64,000 nucleotides of DNA from Nocardia fluminea (lineage in GTDB: Bacteria > Actinomycetota > Actinomycetes > Mycobacteriales > Mycobacteriaceae), in NCBI RefSeq assembly GCF_002846365.1, contig NZ_PJMW01000002.1, positions 2,666,001 to 2,730,000 of the forward strand, read 5' to 3'. Positions within the stretch are counted from its first letter, which is position 1; every line of letters begins with the position of its first letter. The position numbers and the translations under genes were made by a program. Below the pieces are notes generated by a model. That model had not been told where the DNA came from. It did no database searches and saw only the letters and a list, made by a program, of their open reading frames with translations. Shown one piece after another: positions 8,726-16,721 of this stretch.

Positions 8726-9169
8726 CTACCGGCACGCCAAGATCGCGGTGACGACGACCTCGGCGGTAGGCCGATACGGATCCAGTGGTTCGAACGGCAG
8801 CCAGCGTCGCGCGGGATCACGTGGTGAGGGCAGTAGCACCTCGTCACCGTCGGGCATCAGCACGGCCTCGACGGCCGATAGTGCCGCATAGGTACTCGAG
8901 CTACGCAGGTATGACGGTGGCGGCCTGGTCATCATTGTCGCCACAGGACGGCGGGAGCTGGTGTCGAGGATGACTGGTCCCGGCCACGCCATCTCCGCAA
9001 CGACTCGCTGACACAGCGCAGACGGCAACACGATCGCGCCGATGGTGCCGGTCCGCACGACGATCTGGCCGGTGGATTCCCGGGCGAACGCATCGAATCC
9101 ACACACCTGCCGGTAAACGGTCGCCTGACGAATAACCTTGTCGGTCGCTAGAACTCGTCCGCGAGTCAT
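8726..9169 (-). CDS. Hypothetical protein, copy 2 of a three-member local family
   Basis: 147 aa. It shares the order of blocks with its neighbours: ATVYRQVCGFDAF, then QIVVRTGTIGAIVLPSALCQ and RVVAEMAWPGPVILDTSS, a middle variable part, LMPDGDEVLLPSP, and ARRWLPFEPL before a final Val/Ala helix. The closest match is copy 3 (TYYREVCQLPAVLDPLTDQI, then VQAVMVPAPLGRRMRAEL). No function known. The start ATG 9169 overlaps the stop of copy 3 as ATGA. Confidence 0.65.
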   Translation of the reverse strand: MTRGRVLATDKVIRQATVYRQVCGFDAFARESTGQIVVRTGTIGAIVLPSALCQRVVAEMAWPGPVILDTSSRRPVATMMTRPPPSYLRSSSTYAALSAVEAVLMPDGDEVLLPSPRDPARRWLPFEPLDPYRPTAEVVVTAILACR

Positions 9170-9711
9170 CGTGATTCGCCCCGTTCTACACAGGCACGCA
9201 CCGCACGCAGAACCGTTGTGGTCCCCGGGCGCTGCGGGCTATGTGGTGGCAGCTCCCAAAGACGGACAGGGTCGTCGTTTCTCGCGGTCGGCGTCGGAAG
9301 TCCGATCTGCACGCCGGAAGCCATGACCACCACGTTGTGGTCCCACAACGAGGCGGCCTCGGCGGCGGGGATATCGAGTCGGAATTCGGATCTGGTGAGG
9401 AAGGTCCACGACCCTGACTGGGGATGGGACACGATCGGTCCACATTCTTCAGCTCGTCTGTCCAACTCCGCGCGCATTCGTCGACCGAGAGGGGCAGGGA
9501 CCATGACCGCCTGTACACGACCCGCGATGACGACGATCTGGTCGGTAAGGGGGTCGAGGACGGCTGGAAGCTGGCAGACCTCTCGGTAGTAGGTGCAACG
9601 CGATGCCGCGGTGACGCCCACGAAATCCAACACAGTGTCGCCGGAAGTCGTTGTGCACGGGGGGTGGTCCATGGGAGCTGTGGATGGTGTCCGCGCCGGA
9701 AACGCGTTCAT
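9166..9711 (-). CDS. Hypothetical protein, copy 3 of a three-member local family
   Basis: 181 aa. Core blocks CTYYREVCQLPAVLDPLTDQ, then IVVIAGRVQAVMVPAPLGRR, SWTFLTRSEFRLDIPAAEAA, VQIGLPTPTARNDDPVRLWE and a C-terminal helix parallel copies 1 and 2. The start at ATG 9711 is fixed by a 4-bp ATGA overlap with the upstream stop; longer in-frame versions are Arg/Pro-rich. Unknown function. Confidence 0.65.
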   Translation of the reverse strand: MNAFPARTPSTAPMDHPPCTTTSGDTVLDFVGVTAASRCTYYREVCQLPAVLDPLTDQIVVIAGRVQAVMVPAPLGRRMRAELDRRAEECGPIVSHPQSGSWTFLTRSEFRLDIPAAEAASLWDHNVVVMASGVQIGLPTPTARNDDPVRLWELPPHSPQRPGTTTVLRAVRACVERGESR

Positions 9712-10058
9712 TCGTTGCCTCCACGGACGTAGCCGGTTCTCACTGTCGAGCGCGCAATGATGGCCAGGAGTCGATGTCGGGTGGCCGGTCCGGTGGTGAT
9801 GGCTGTCAAAGCCTTGTCTACTGCTGCGGATCGGCGGGTCCTCGCTCGCCACCGAAGCCGACCTGTGGGTTCGGATTTGAGTTCGGTGACGCAGGCTTCC
9901 AGCTCGTCCGGACGATGGCGGGCCGCCCATCGCAGGATGGCTTGTAGCTCATGGCTTCTTCTGTTCCACACCGCCTCGACCCCCAACTGGTATGCGCGTG
10001 TTTGGTTTCGTTCAGACAACCAGCGGCAGGTGGTGCCGACTAGAGATTTGGTGTCCAC
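9708..10058 (-). CDS. Hypothetical protein
   Basis: 116 aa, not recognised. It is helical and rich in Arg and Ala ([58 protein letters not shown]). The GTG start at 10058 lies inside the end of the cold-shock gene, with no clear ribosome site; the 19-bp overlap suggests coupled translation. It is the first of four overlapping small genes after the cold-shock gene. Confidence 0.5.
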   Translation of the reverse strand: MDTKSLVGTTCRWLSERNQTRAYQLGVEAVWNRRSHELQAILRWAARHRPDELEACVTELKSEPTGRLRWRARTRRSAAVDKALTAITTGPATRHRLLAIIARSTVRTGYVRGGNE

Positions 10059-10351
10059 AGCGCATCCACATCCGCGGCTGGTGTTGTGGTGGCCGTCGGG
10101 AATTCAGTGCCCGTTGCTGGATCCGGTTGCTGATCGGAGGGGCCGGTGTCGATCAGCCGCACGTCGGCTGCCTGGGGACCACGGCTGCCTTTGGTGATCT
10201 CGAACTGCACGGGCGCACCGTCGGCGAGGCTTCGGTAGCCTTGGCCGATGATGCCGGAGTAGTGGACGAAGACATCAGGGCCGTCTGCGCGGGAAATGAA
10301 CCCGAACCCCTTTTCGGCGCTGAACCACTTCACAATTCCGTTGGTGGACAT
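10040..10351 (-). CDS. Cold-shock domain protein
   Basis: 103 aa. Residues 1-67 are a CspA-type OB fold that binds single-stranded nucleic acid: [16 protein letters not shown] contains RNP1 (KGFGFI), VFVHYSGI contains RNP2, and then come [20 protein letters not shown]. Residues 70-103 are an acidic, Thr/Pro-rich tail absent from most 67-aa CspA proteins. The ribosome site AAGGAGG lies 10 nt before ATG 10351. It heads the minus-strand run and is divergent from the XRE regulator at 10562, with a 210-bp shared promoter region. Confidence 0.93.
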   Translation of the reverse strand: MSTNGIVKWFSAEKGFGFISRADGPDVFVHYSGIIGQGYRSLADGAPVQFEITKGSRGPQAADVRLIDTGPSDQQPDPATGTEFPTATTTPAADVDALWTPNL

Positions 10352-10561
10352 CTGATACGGCCTCCTTGATCCTGTTCGGTCTCCCCGTCGCCGGTCTTCC
10401 GATGTGAGGAGCTACGCAAATTCCGGGTTGCTGGCGGCGAATTGACCTGCCGTCAGGCTTTAGCGCTGGTAGTCATCGTGGGCGTTGGTCGGCTCCGGCT
10501 GTAGTGCTCGGGTGAATAGGTTTGATTCACTGCGAGATCGGTCGAGGATTAGGGTGGACAG

Positions 10562-11968
10562 ATGGCGTCATCGCCTGGGTTCCGAGGCTGCGTTCGGTGC
10601 CGACGGCCCGCCGTCGGCACCGACGCGCGTTCGCTGTGCGTCGACTGCGCGCACGCGTCATACGCCTCACGGTTGCCCGCCGCGCAGTGGTGGACCGGTG
10701 AGTTGCGAGATGCTCTGCGCAGCAGGGATATCGGGTCGATCCTCGCGGCGTACCGGCATCACCCCGCGCACGGGCACCGCCCGCTGCCGCAATCGGAGTT
10801 GGCGCGCTGGCTGGGCATCTCGCAGCCGCGACTGTGCCGGCTCGAAAACCACCGTGCCCAACTCGATGACACGGTCTTGGCGACGATCGCCCACATCCTC
10901 GGAATCCCAGAAGAGCTTCTCTGGTTCGACCTCCAGTCGAAAACGCCTCCGGCACAGGGCATCGCGCCGGTGCGGCTCCCTAGCGGCCAAACGGTCCCAG
11001 CATCGAACGCAGCGACGGAGGACCCGCTCGCCGAAACGCACCTCGCGACGCTGACCCACTACGCGAATCTCGACATGCTCGCAGGTCCGCACGATCTGCT
11101 CGATGTCGTCGAAAGCCAGTTCGCAACAATAGATTCCGCGATGCGAACCAGTCGGGGGCGGCGTCACGAGAAGCTGCTCTACACTTCCGCCCGGTTCGCC
11201 GAATTCCTGGGCTGGCTGCACCAAGACGCCGGAAACCTCAACACCGCGATGAGATGGTCGAACGAAGCCCAGAATCGTGCGGAGCAGAGCGGCGACGTCC
11301 AACTGCGGGCTTACGTCCTGATGCGCAAATCCAACATCGCAGCCGACTCCGACAACACCACCTTGGCAGTCGATCTGGTCGACGAAGCACTCACCAGAAC
11401 AGTCGGACTGACCGTGCGGCAACGCTCGGTCCTGTTGCGGCAAAAAGGTCACGCCTACGCACAACGAACCGCGATCACCGGCGACCGAAGAGACCGCCGA
11501 ACATGTGTCGATGCACTGGCGGAGGCCGCGACGCTCGCTTCCGACGACAACACGGATCCCAACGACTTGGCGCAATACTGTTCATCGGGCTATATCGCGA
11601 TGGAAGCCGCACACTGCTGGGTCCAACTCGGCCGCCCCGAGAAGGCCCTGGCGACCCTCGAATCAGGCCTCGCGGATTGGACACCCGGCAACCACCGCGA
11701 CCTCGGGATGGGCTTTGCCCGGCTCGCGACCGCCTACGCTGGCGTCAGCCAACCCGACCAAGCCCTCGACGTCGCCAGGCATGCGCTGACAATCCACTCC
11801 GACACCGGCTCACACCGGACGATCCAGCAGTTGAAGCAAGTAGGCGTCGCGCTCGCGGCCCGAGGACACCGCAGCCACATCCTCGACTTCGCCGCTATGC
11901 TGCGCGCACACATGGCGACAGCCCAGGTCGCCTCAGTAACCCACGATGAGGAGTTCGAGTGGAGCTGA
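10562..11968 (+). CDS. XRE-family regulator with zinc ribbon and TPR-like domain
   Basis: 468 aa. Residues 10-29 hold CVRC and CVDC, a likely zinc ribbon. Residues 76-120 are a Cro/C1-type HTH (SELARWLGISQPRLCRLENH). Residues 150-460 are helical TPR-like repeats (FAEFLGWLHQDAGNLNTAMR; GRPEKALATLESGLADW), as in large actinobacterial XRE sensors. It overlaps the creatininase-like gene by 10 bp, so it probably controls, and is co-made with, that enzyme. The start ATG 10562 follows GGGTGG. Confidence 0.85.
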   Translation: MASSPGFRGCVRCRRPAVGTDARSLCVDCAHASYASRLPAAQWWTGELRDALRSRDIGSILAAYRHHPAHGHRPLPQSELARWLGISQPRLCRLENHRAQLDDTVLATIAHILGIPEELLWFDLQSKTPPAQGIAPVRLPSGQTVPASNAATEDPLAETHLATLTHYANLDMLAGPHDLLDVVESQFATIDSAMRTSRGRRHEKLLYTSARFAEFLGWLHQDAGNLNTAMRWSNEAQNRAEQSGDVQLRAYVLMRKSNIAADSDNTTLAVDLVDEALTRTVGLTVRQRSVLLRQKGHAYAQRTAITGDRRDRRTCVDALAEAATLASDDNTDPNDLAQYCSSGYIAMEAAHCWVQLGRPEKALATLESGLADWTPGNHRDLGMGFARLATAYAGVSQPDQALDVARHALTIHSDTGSHRTIQQLKQVGVALAARGHRSHILDFAAMLRAHMATAQVASVTHDEEFEWS

Positions 11969-12666
11969 TCACGACTGCCACCTCGACCGACGTCGCACGT
12001 CTCGACAGTACGGTCGCGGTCCTGCCCGTCGGCAGCTTCGAACAACACGGCGATCACCTCCCGTTGATCACCGACACAGCCATCGCCTGCCTGATCGCCG
12101 AACGAATCGCCACCACATATCAACTCGTGCTGCTGCCGCCGATCACCTTTTCCTGCAGCCACGAACACGAGACCTTCCCCGGCACTGTCAGCATCAGCGC
12201 ATCCACCCTGACGGTGATGATCGACGACATCAGAACTTCCCTAAAGAGAAGCGCAATCACCACCCTGGTCATCGTCAACGGCCACGGCGGAAACTATGTC
12301 CTGTCCAACATCGCCGCCGAAGCCAACGTCAGCGGCCGTAACGTCGCGCTCTACCCCGGTCGCGTGGACTGGGAAGCTGCTCGAACGCAAGCGGCGATGG
12401 TGAGCGACATGCACGACGACATGCACGGCGGCGAGCTCGAAACATCAATCCTGTTGTATGCCCGCCCGGAACTGGTGCGTGACTCCTATCGCGACGCCGA
12501 TCACCTCGCAACAGAACGACGGCACTTCCTCCTGACTGGAATGGCCGAATACACCCCCACAGGCATCATTGGTCTCCCCTCGGCCGCCACCGCCGCCAAA
12601 GGCGAAGCCGCGCTCGCGAGCCTCACCGATTCGTTTGCGAGCTACCTTGAAGCAACCAAACGATAG
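11959..12666 (+). CDS. Creatininase-family amidohydrolase
   Basis: 235 aa, the usual length for the creatininase family (PF02633), whose members cleave cyclic or linear amides and peptides with two metal ions. Visible metal and active-site blocks: VLPVGSFEQHGDHLPLITDT, THEHETFPGT-like SHEHETFPGT, VIVNGHGGN and MHGGELETSILL. The family includes creatininase, MftE and FAPy deformylases; none of the mycofactocin genes is nearby, so the substrate is unknown. It is coupled to the upstream XRE/TPR regulator. Confidence 0.88.
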   Translation: MELITTATSTDVARLDSTVAVLPVGSFEQHGDHLPLITDTAIACLIAERIATTYQLVLLPPITFSCSHEHETFPGTVSISASTLTVMIDDIRTSLKRSAITTLVIVNGHGGNYVLSNIAAEANVSGRNVALYPGRVDWEAARTQAAMVSDMHDDMHGGELETSILLYARPELVRDSYRDADHLATERRHFLLTGMAEYTPTGIIGLPSAATAAKGEAALASLTDSFASYLEATKR

Positions 12667-12804
12667 CTACTTGATCTTGTGAAGCTGCCGGGTTCTCGCC
12701 GAAAACTGAGCTGCGGACATCTTGAAAAACTGTGCTGTACAACTGATTCCTAGCGGTCGAGAGCACCAGTGTGTCGCTAGGACGCAGGTTCACTGCACGG
12801 AGCG

Positions 12805-12824
12805 TTATCCACAACGTGTCCACA
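12805..12824. promoter_or_regulatory. DnaA-box-like sites upstream of an XRE gene
   Basis: TTATCCACA at 12805-12813 is a perfect DnaA box, and GTGTCCACA at 12816-12824 differs from the actinobacterial consensus TTGTCCACA at one base. They are in the same orientation, 11 bp apart, and end 20 bp before the regulator start. Binding by DnaA or another regulator is inferred only from sequence. Confidence 0.45.
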
Positions 12825-12844
12825 GAATGGCATGATTCGACAGC

Positions 12845-14119
12845 ATGGACAGTCACGCCGCTATCGTCGGTGCGCAGCTCCGAGCCGCCCGCGAGGCCGC
12901 AGGCGTTTCGTTGGCTGCGTTGGCGGCCGAAATTCACCGGGGGAAGTCCGCGCTGGCCTACTACGAGACCGGTGAGCGCACACCGCCGCCGGATGTCATA
13001 GCGTGTTACGAGAAGCGATTCGGTGGCCTTCAAGATCCAGTCGCTACCCTCGCCGACCTTGGAAAGGCTGACGTGGAAAGACGCGCGTTCCTGCGTGGCG
13101 GGTACTCGACAGCGCTGGGCGCCTCGGTATTGCGGCCTGGATGGCTGGACACCTCCGCACCAGTATCAAGAGCGCAGAGCGCGATCCGGCACGTCGGATC
13201 TTCCGATGTCACCGACGTCCGCAACGTCATGACGCTGTTCTCCCAGATCGAACAGCGCATGGGGGGTGGCCACGGGCGACGCGCTGTTGTCCAGTACCTC
13301 AGCAGTGAGGTCGTCGACTACCTCAACGGCACCTACACCGACGAAGTCGTGCGCCGAGATATGTTCTCGGCAGCGGCCGAGATGGCGTACTTGGCAGGTT
13401 GGATGGCCTTCGACAACGACGAGCATTCCGCGGCTCAGCGCTATTTCGCGACGGCGACCAAACTCGCCGCCGAGGCGGAGGATGCGCCGTTGACCGGCCA
13501 CATCTTGCGTGCGATGGCGCACCAGGCGATCGACCTCGGACACGCCGCAGAGGGGCTCGAATTGGCCGCGGCTTCCGTCGCTGGCTCCCGGTACAGCACT
13601 GCTACCCCCCGCGAGCGAGCATTGCTCAAGATTGTCCACGCGAAAGCCCTCAGCGTTGCCGGCCGACGTTCGGAGGCTGCGAAGGCTGTGATTGTCGCCG
13701 AACAGGACCTCGCCTCGGCATCGAGCTCAATCGCTGAACCCTCGCGGGTGTTCTTCTTCACCGAGGCCAGCCTGGCCCACGAAACTGCGTGTGTTCTCCG
13801 TGACTCCGGTGACCTGCACGGCGCTGCTGAACAGTTCGACCGCAGTGTGCGCAAACGGAAAGCACAGGCATTTGCACGAACTCATGCGGTCACCCTCGGC
13901 TACCTAGGGGCGGTGCAAGCGAGACAGGGCGACCTCGAAGTAGCTTGCGCAACATGGAAGTCCGCGCTGGTGTCGATGGGTCAGGTTCAATCTGGTCGCA
14001 CACGCGCCGTGGCACACGGTATCCGGGCGGCCGTCGCGCCGCATCGTGGTTCGGCGGTGGAGGGGCTGGCCGAAATCGATAACCGAGCCTCTGAATACCT
14101 GCAAGCACAAGGGAAATAG
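12845..14119 (+). CDS. XRE-family regulator with helical repeat domain
   Basis: 424 aa. Residues 8-62 are a Cro/C1 HTH (VGAQLRAAREAAGVSLAALA, then HRGKSALAYYETGERTPPPD). A VERRAFLRGG segment at about 74-83, typical of this actinobacterial class, links to a helical TPR-like domain (DEHSAAQRYFATATKLAAEA; GLELAAASVAGSRY; LGYLGAVQARQGDLEVACAT). It probably senses a ligand or partner through the repeats. It is followed 10 bp later by the TrmO-like gene, so the two form an operon. The promoter region holds two DnaA-box-like sites. Confidence 0.85.
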   Translation: MDSHAAIVGAQLRAAREAAGVSLAALAAEIHRGKSALAYYETGERTPPPDVIACYEKRFGGLQDPVATLADLGKADVERRAFLRGGYSTALGASVLRPGWLDTSAPVSRAQSAIRHVGSSDVTDVRNVMTLFSQIEQRMGGGHGRRAVVQYLSSEVVDYLNGTYTDEVVRRDMFSAAAEMAYLAGWMAFDNDEHSAAQRYFATATKLAAEAEDAPLTGHILRAMAHQAIDLGHAAEGLELAAASVAGSRYSTATPRERALLKIVHAKALSVAGRRSEAAKAVIVAEQDLASASSSIAEPSRVFFFTEASLAHETACVLRDSGDLHGAAEQFDRSVRKRKAQAFARTHAVTLGYLGAVQARQGDLEVACATWKSALVSMGQVQSGRTRAVAHGIRAAVAPHRGSAVEGLAEIDNRASEYLQAQGK

Positions 14120-14129
14120 GAACGCAGCA

Positions 14130-14600
14130 ATGACTGATGAGAAGTTCGAAGTGGTACCGATCGCGCACGTGGTCGGTGGGCGCCGTGAACCCACGGACGA
14201 TCAGTGGGGTGACACAGAGACGATCATCAGGATCGATGACCCTCGGTTCAGTGAAGATTCCGTCAAGGGGCTCGACCAATTTTCCCATGTTGAGGTCGTG
14301 TTCCGGTTCCATCTGACCGATCAATCCGATCTCCACTTAGGTGCCCGCAGCGCGCGCGACAACCCTGAGTGGCCCGAGGTCGGGATCTTCGGGCACCGCA
14401 ACATGCGTCGCGTCAACTGGCTCGGAGTCTCCCGCGCCCGACTGCTTCGCATCGACGGTCTCGACCTCCACGTCGCTGAACTAGACGCCGTCGACGGCAC
14501 TCCCGTGTTCGATATCAAGCCGTGGTTCGCCGAGTTCGGGCCTCGCGGCGACGTCGAGCAGGCGCCCTGGTCGACCGAGATGCTCAAGAACTACTTCTAA
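14130..14600 (+). CDS. TrmO/TsaA-like SAM-dependent methyltransferase
   Basis: 156 aa of the UPF0066 (TsaA/TrmO) family. TrmO N6-methylates threonylcarbamoyladenosine at position 37 of some tRNAs. Diagnostic blocks: IAHVVGGRRE, DQFSHVEVVFRFHL, VGIFGHRNMRRVNWLGVSRA, LHVAELDAVDGTPVFDIKPW. In canonical TrmO the middle block is FATRSPxRPNPIGLS; here RSP and PNPIG are replaced by HRN and VNWLG, so the activity may differ. AGGAA precedes ATG 14130. It shares an operon with the XRE regulator. Confidence 0.82.
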   Translation: MTDEKFEVVPIAHVVGGRREPTDDQWGDTETIIRIDDPRFSEDSVKGLDQFSHVEVVFRFHLTDQSDLHLGARSARDNPEWPEVGIFGHRNMRRVNWLGVSRARLLRIDGLDLHVAELDAVDGTPVFDIKPWFAEFGPRGDVEQAPWSTEMLKNYF

Positions 14601-14679
14601 CCGTGCGATCTGCTCCCGGCGCGGCCAGCAACGCTGAGGAGCCTCTGCTCGAAGACAAATGCCGGAAAGGCGCAGCCGC

Positions 14680-14967
14680 ATGGGCGATCAGGACGGCATC
14701 GACTTCAATGGTGCAAGCACCGGGGACGACTATTGCGTTCTCCCTGATGGTCGGGTGCCGTTCTGGGTGATGCTGACCGTGGGCGATGACGCTCACTGCG
14801 TGACGCCATGGCACACGCACCAGGCCCCGTTGATCCTGTCAGCCGCGGTGATCGGCCGCGACTGCACCATCCCGGCCGGCGAAGCCATCGGCCGGGAGTT
14901 CACCGCCGCTGGCGGCCGGGGCGAACCATTGCACGACTTCCGGCTTGTGCACGATCCACGACTGTAG
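14680..14967 (+). CDS. Hypothetical protein
   Basis: 95 aa, not recognised. DYCVLPDGRVPFWVMLTVGD, then TPWHTHQAPLILSAAVIGRD and a final DFRLVHDP. The His and Asp content in PWHTH and the all-beta look suggest a small sandwich fold, but nothing diagnostic is present. ATG 14680 is preferred over 14659 because GGAAAGG lies 10 nt upstream. It lies between the TrmO-like gene and the Nudix gene on the same strand. Confidence 0.45.
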   Translation: MGDQDGIDFNGASTGDDYCVLPDGRVPFWVMLTVGDDAHCVTPWHTHQAPLILSAAVIGRDCTIPAGEAIGREFTAAGGRGEPLHDFRLVHDPRL

Positions 14968-15163
14968 GGCTCCGAACTCGCAGGACCTCGCACCTGGCGA
15001 CGTGGCTGGACCTTGCCGGAGGGCTGTTGGTCGACAGAGGATGCACTGTTGCTCGGTCACCTCAACACTCAGAACGAGGGAAACTGGCTCGAACCGAGTA
15101 GGTCGCGTCAGGTGCTGACGGACCCCGGATTGGTGTCGGAGGCCGCGGCTATCCTCGCGCGCC

Positions 15164-15739
15164 ATGGACCCCTCTACCGCTGCCGTCGCCGAGCTGATCG
15201 CCGCGATGGCCCCGTTCGACGATCTCGAACAGCAACACATCGAACAGACCCTGGACTGGCTCGCCGCAACGACCGATGTTTACCGTCGCATTTCGCCTGC
15301 GACGCCATCGCCGCACCTGGTGGCCTATGTGGTCTTGGTCGACCCCACCGAGCGTGGCCTTTACCTCGGTCAGCACCGCAAGTCCGGCCTTCACCTCCCG
15401 ATGGGCGGGCATCTAGATCCCTTCGAGCATCCGTTCGCCGCAGCGCGCCGAGAAGCCCGTGAGGAACTGGGCATCGACGCGAGCTTCGATGTCGTCGGCC
15501 AACGGCCACTGCTTCTGACCGTGACTTCGACCATCGGCCCCACCACCGGACACGTGGACGTTTCGCTGTGGTTCGTCGCCCGTGGCGATCGGACCAGCCG
15601 CCCAGATCTCGACCCGGGCGAGTTCGACGGTGGTCAGTGGTGGGATCTCGACCCCCACGGCCTACCCGATACGGACCCACACCTCGGCCGGTTCATCCGC
15701 AAGCTCGACACCGTCCTGCAACCCACGACCGTCCGATGA
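15164..15739 (+). CDS. Nudix hydrolase
   Basis: 191 aa. The Nudix box at residues 81-104 is complete: G-x5-E-x7-REAREELGI, starting GGHLDPFEHPF. An upstream beta strand (LVAYVVLVDPTERGLYLGQH) and a downstream HVDVSLWFVARG fit the fold. Nudix enzymes hydrolyse nucleoside diphosphates linked to another moiety; the substrate cannot be read from sequence. It is coupled by an ATGA overlap to the kinase that follows, which suggests that both act on the same nucleotide-related metabolite. Confidence 0.9.
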   Translation: MDPSTAAVAELIAAMAPFDDLEQQHIEQTLDWLAATTDVYRRISPATPSPHLVAYVVLVDPTERGLYLGQHRKSGLHLPMGGHLDPFEHPFAAARREAREELGIDASFDVVGQRPLLLTVTSTIGPTTGHVDVSLWFVARGDRTSRPDLDPGEFDGGQWWDLDPHGLPDTDPHLGRFIRKLDTVLQPTTVR

Positions 15740-16245
15740 AACCACTGGTAGTGATCCGTGGAAACTCGGCCTCGGGCAAATCGACCACCGCGATCGCAGT
15801 CCAGCGCCGATTCGAACATGGGCAATGCGCGGTGATCTCCCAGGATCTGGTGCGGCGGAACATGCTCCGGGAACCGGACGAGGCGGGCGCGTTCAACATC
15901 GACCTGATCGAGGAGATCGCCCGTTCGTGTTCGGGGCGGGGGATGGTGGTGATCATCGAGGGAATCCTCCATGCCCACCGGTACGGGAGCATGCTCGGCC
16001 GGCTCACACATTGGGTGGAAAGGTCGTTGTTCTACAGTTTCGATCTCACCTTCGCCCAGACCCTGGACCGTCACGCGGGGCGCCCACAGGCGGCGACGAT
16101 TCCACCGGAGCAGATGGCCTCGTGGTATCACGGCTGGCAGCCGCTGCCGTTCGTCGAAGAAGTCCGCATCGATGCGAGCTGGACTCTCGATGCCGCGACA
16201 GACCGGATCTATCGCGACATCGAACACAGCCGTGGCCCAGCGTGA
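15736..16245 (+). CDS. P-loop small-molecule kinase (AAA/zeta-like)
   Basis: 169 aa. Walker A at residues 9-17 (GNSASGKST) follows the first strand PLVVIRG. A lid and Walker B-like strand MVVIIEGILHAHRYGSML and a C-terminal PFVEEVRIDASW complete a small kinase of the type often labelled AAA-family ATPase, uridine-kinase-like or zeta-toxin-like. No antitoxin is adjacent, so a toxin role is not supported; pairing with the Nudix hydrolase suggests nucleotide or drug phosphorylation. The start ATG 15736 overlaps the Nudix stop. Confidence 0.8.
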   Translation: MKPLVVIRGNSASGKSTTAIAVQRRFEHGQCAVISQDLVRRNMLREPDEAGAFNIDLIEEIARSCSGRGMVVIIEGILHAHRYGSMLGRLTHWVERSLFYSFDLTFAQTLDRHAGRPQAATIPPEQMASWYHGWQPLPFVEEVRIDASWTLDAATDRIYRDIEHSRGPA

Positions 16246-16721
16246 TGAGCGGAGTCGCAGGCTGTTGGGCAGTGCGGGGCAACCAGTCGAGGATCTCGAT
16301 GCGATCCAGCGACCGCTCGCCGGTGAAGACCTTACCTACTTCGAGTCCCTGTCGTCGGTGTGCTGGCGCGGATCGGCCTGTCACAGTGGTGGCCGTGGCG
16401 TATGTCGTTGTCGGCAAAGAGGACTGGCTGGTGTGGGGCTCTCGTGTGGTTGCCGACGAACCCGGGTTCTGTGAGGTGCGAGGTTCGGGAATCGTGGCGC
16501 CGCGCGCGGGTTGATGCGGTCGTGGCGGTTGCTCGCGACCTGGGCTGCTTGCGCTACTGGCGCAAGGTCGAAGTCGACGGTCTGGATGGAATTTGGGCAT
16601 TGTGTAGACGCGGCCGGTGCGCTTTGACATCGAGTAGTTGGTCGCGCGATGATCATGCAGCGTTCATTGACGAGCGCGTGTTACGGCATTTTCTTCATGG
16701 GGGTTAATAATAAGTACCAGC
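16246..16721. other. Region without a convincing gene
   Basis: No frame in these 476 bp has consistent coding character on both ends. Short Arg/Ser/Trp-rich open frames on both strands look like background. It may hold degraded coding sequence, but I recognise nothing. Confidence 0.5.

Noticed and set aside
11959..12666. MftE of a mycofactocin cluster
   Set aside because: The creatininase family includes MftE, but no mftA-D or other mycofactocin gene is nearby.
15736..16245. Zeta-type toxin
   Set aside because: The Walker A and size fit, but there is no epsilon-like antitoxin next to it, and it is coupled to a Nudix hydrolase, which fits a metabolic kinase better.
16046..16630. Minus-strand open frame opposite the kinase end
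   Set aside because: Overlaps a clear kinase gene and is Arg/Ser/Pro-rich; only a short piece looks protein-like and I could not match it to a family.
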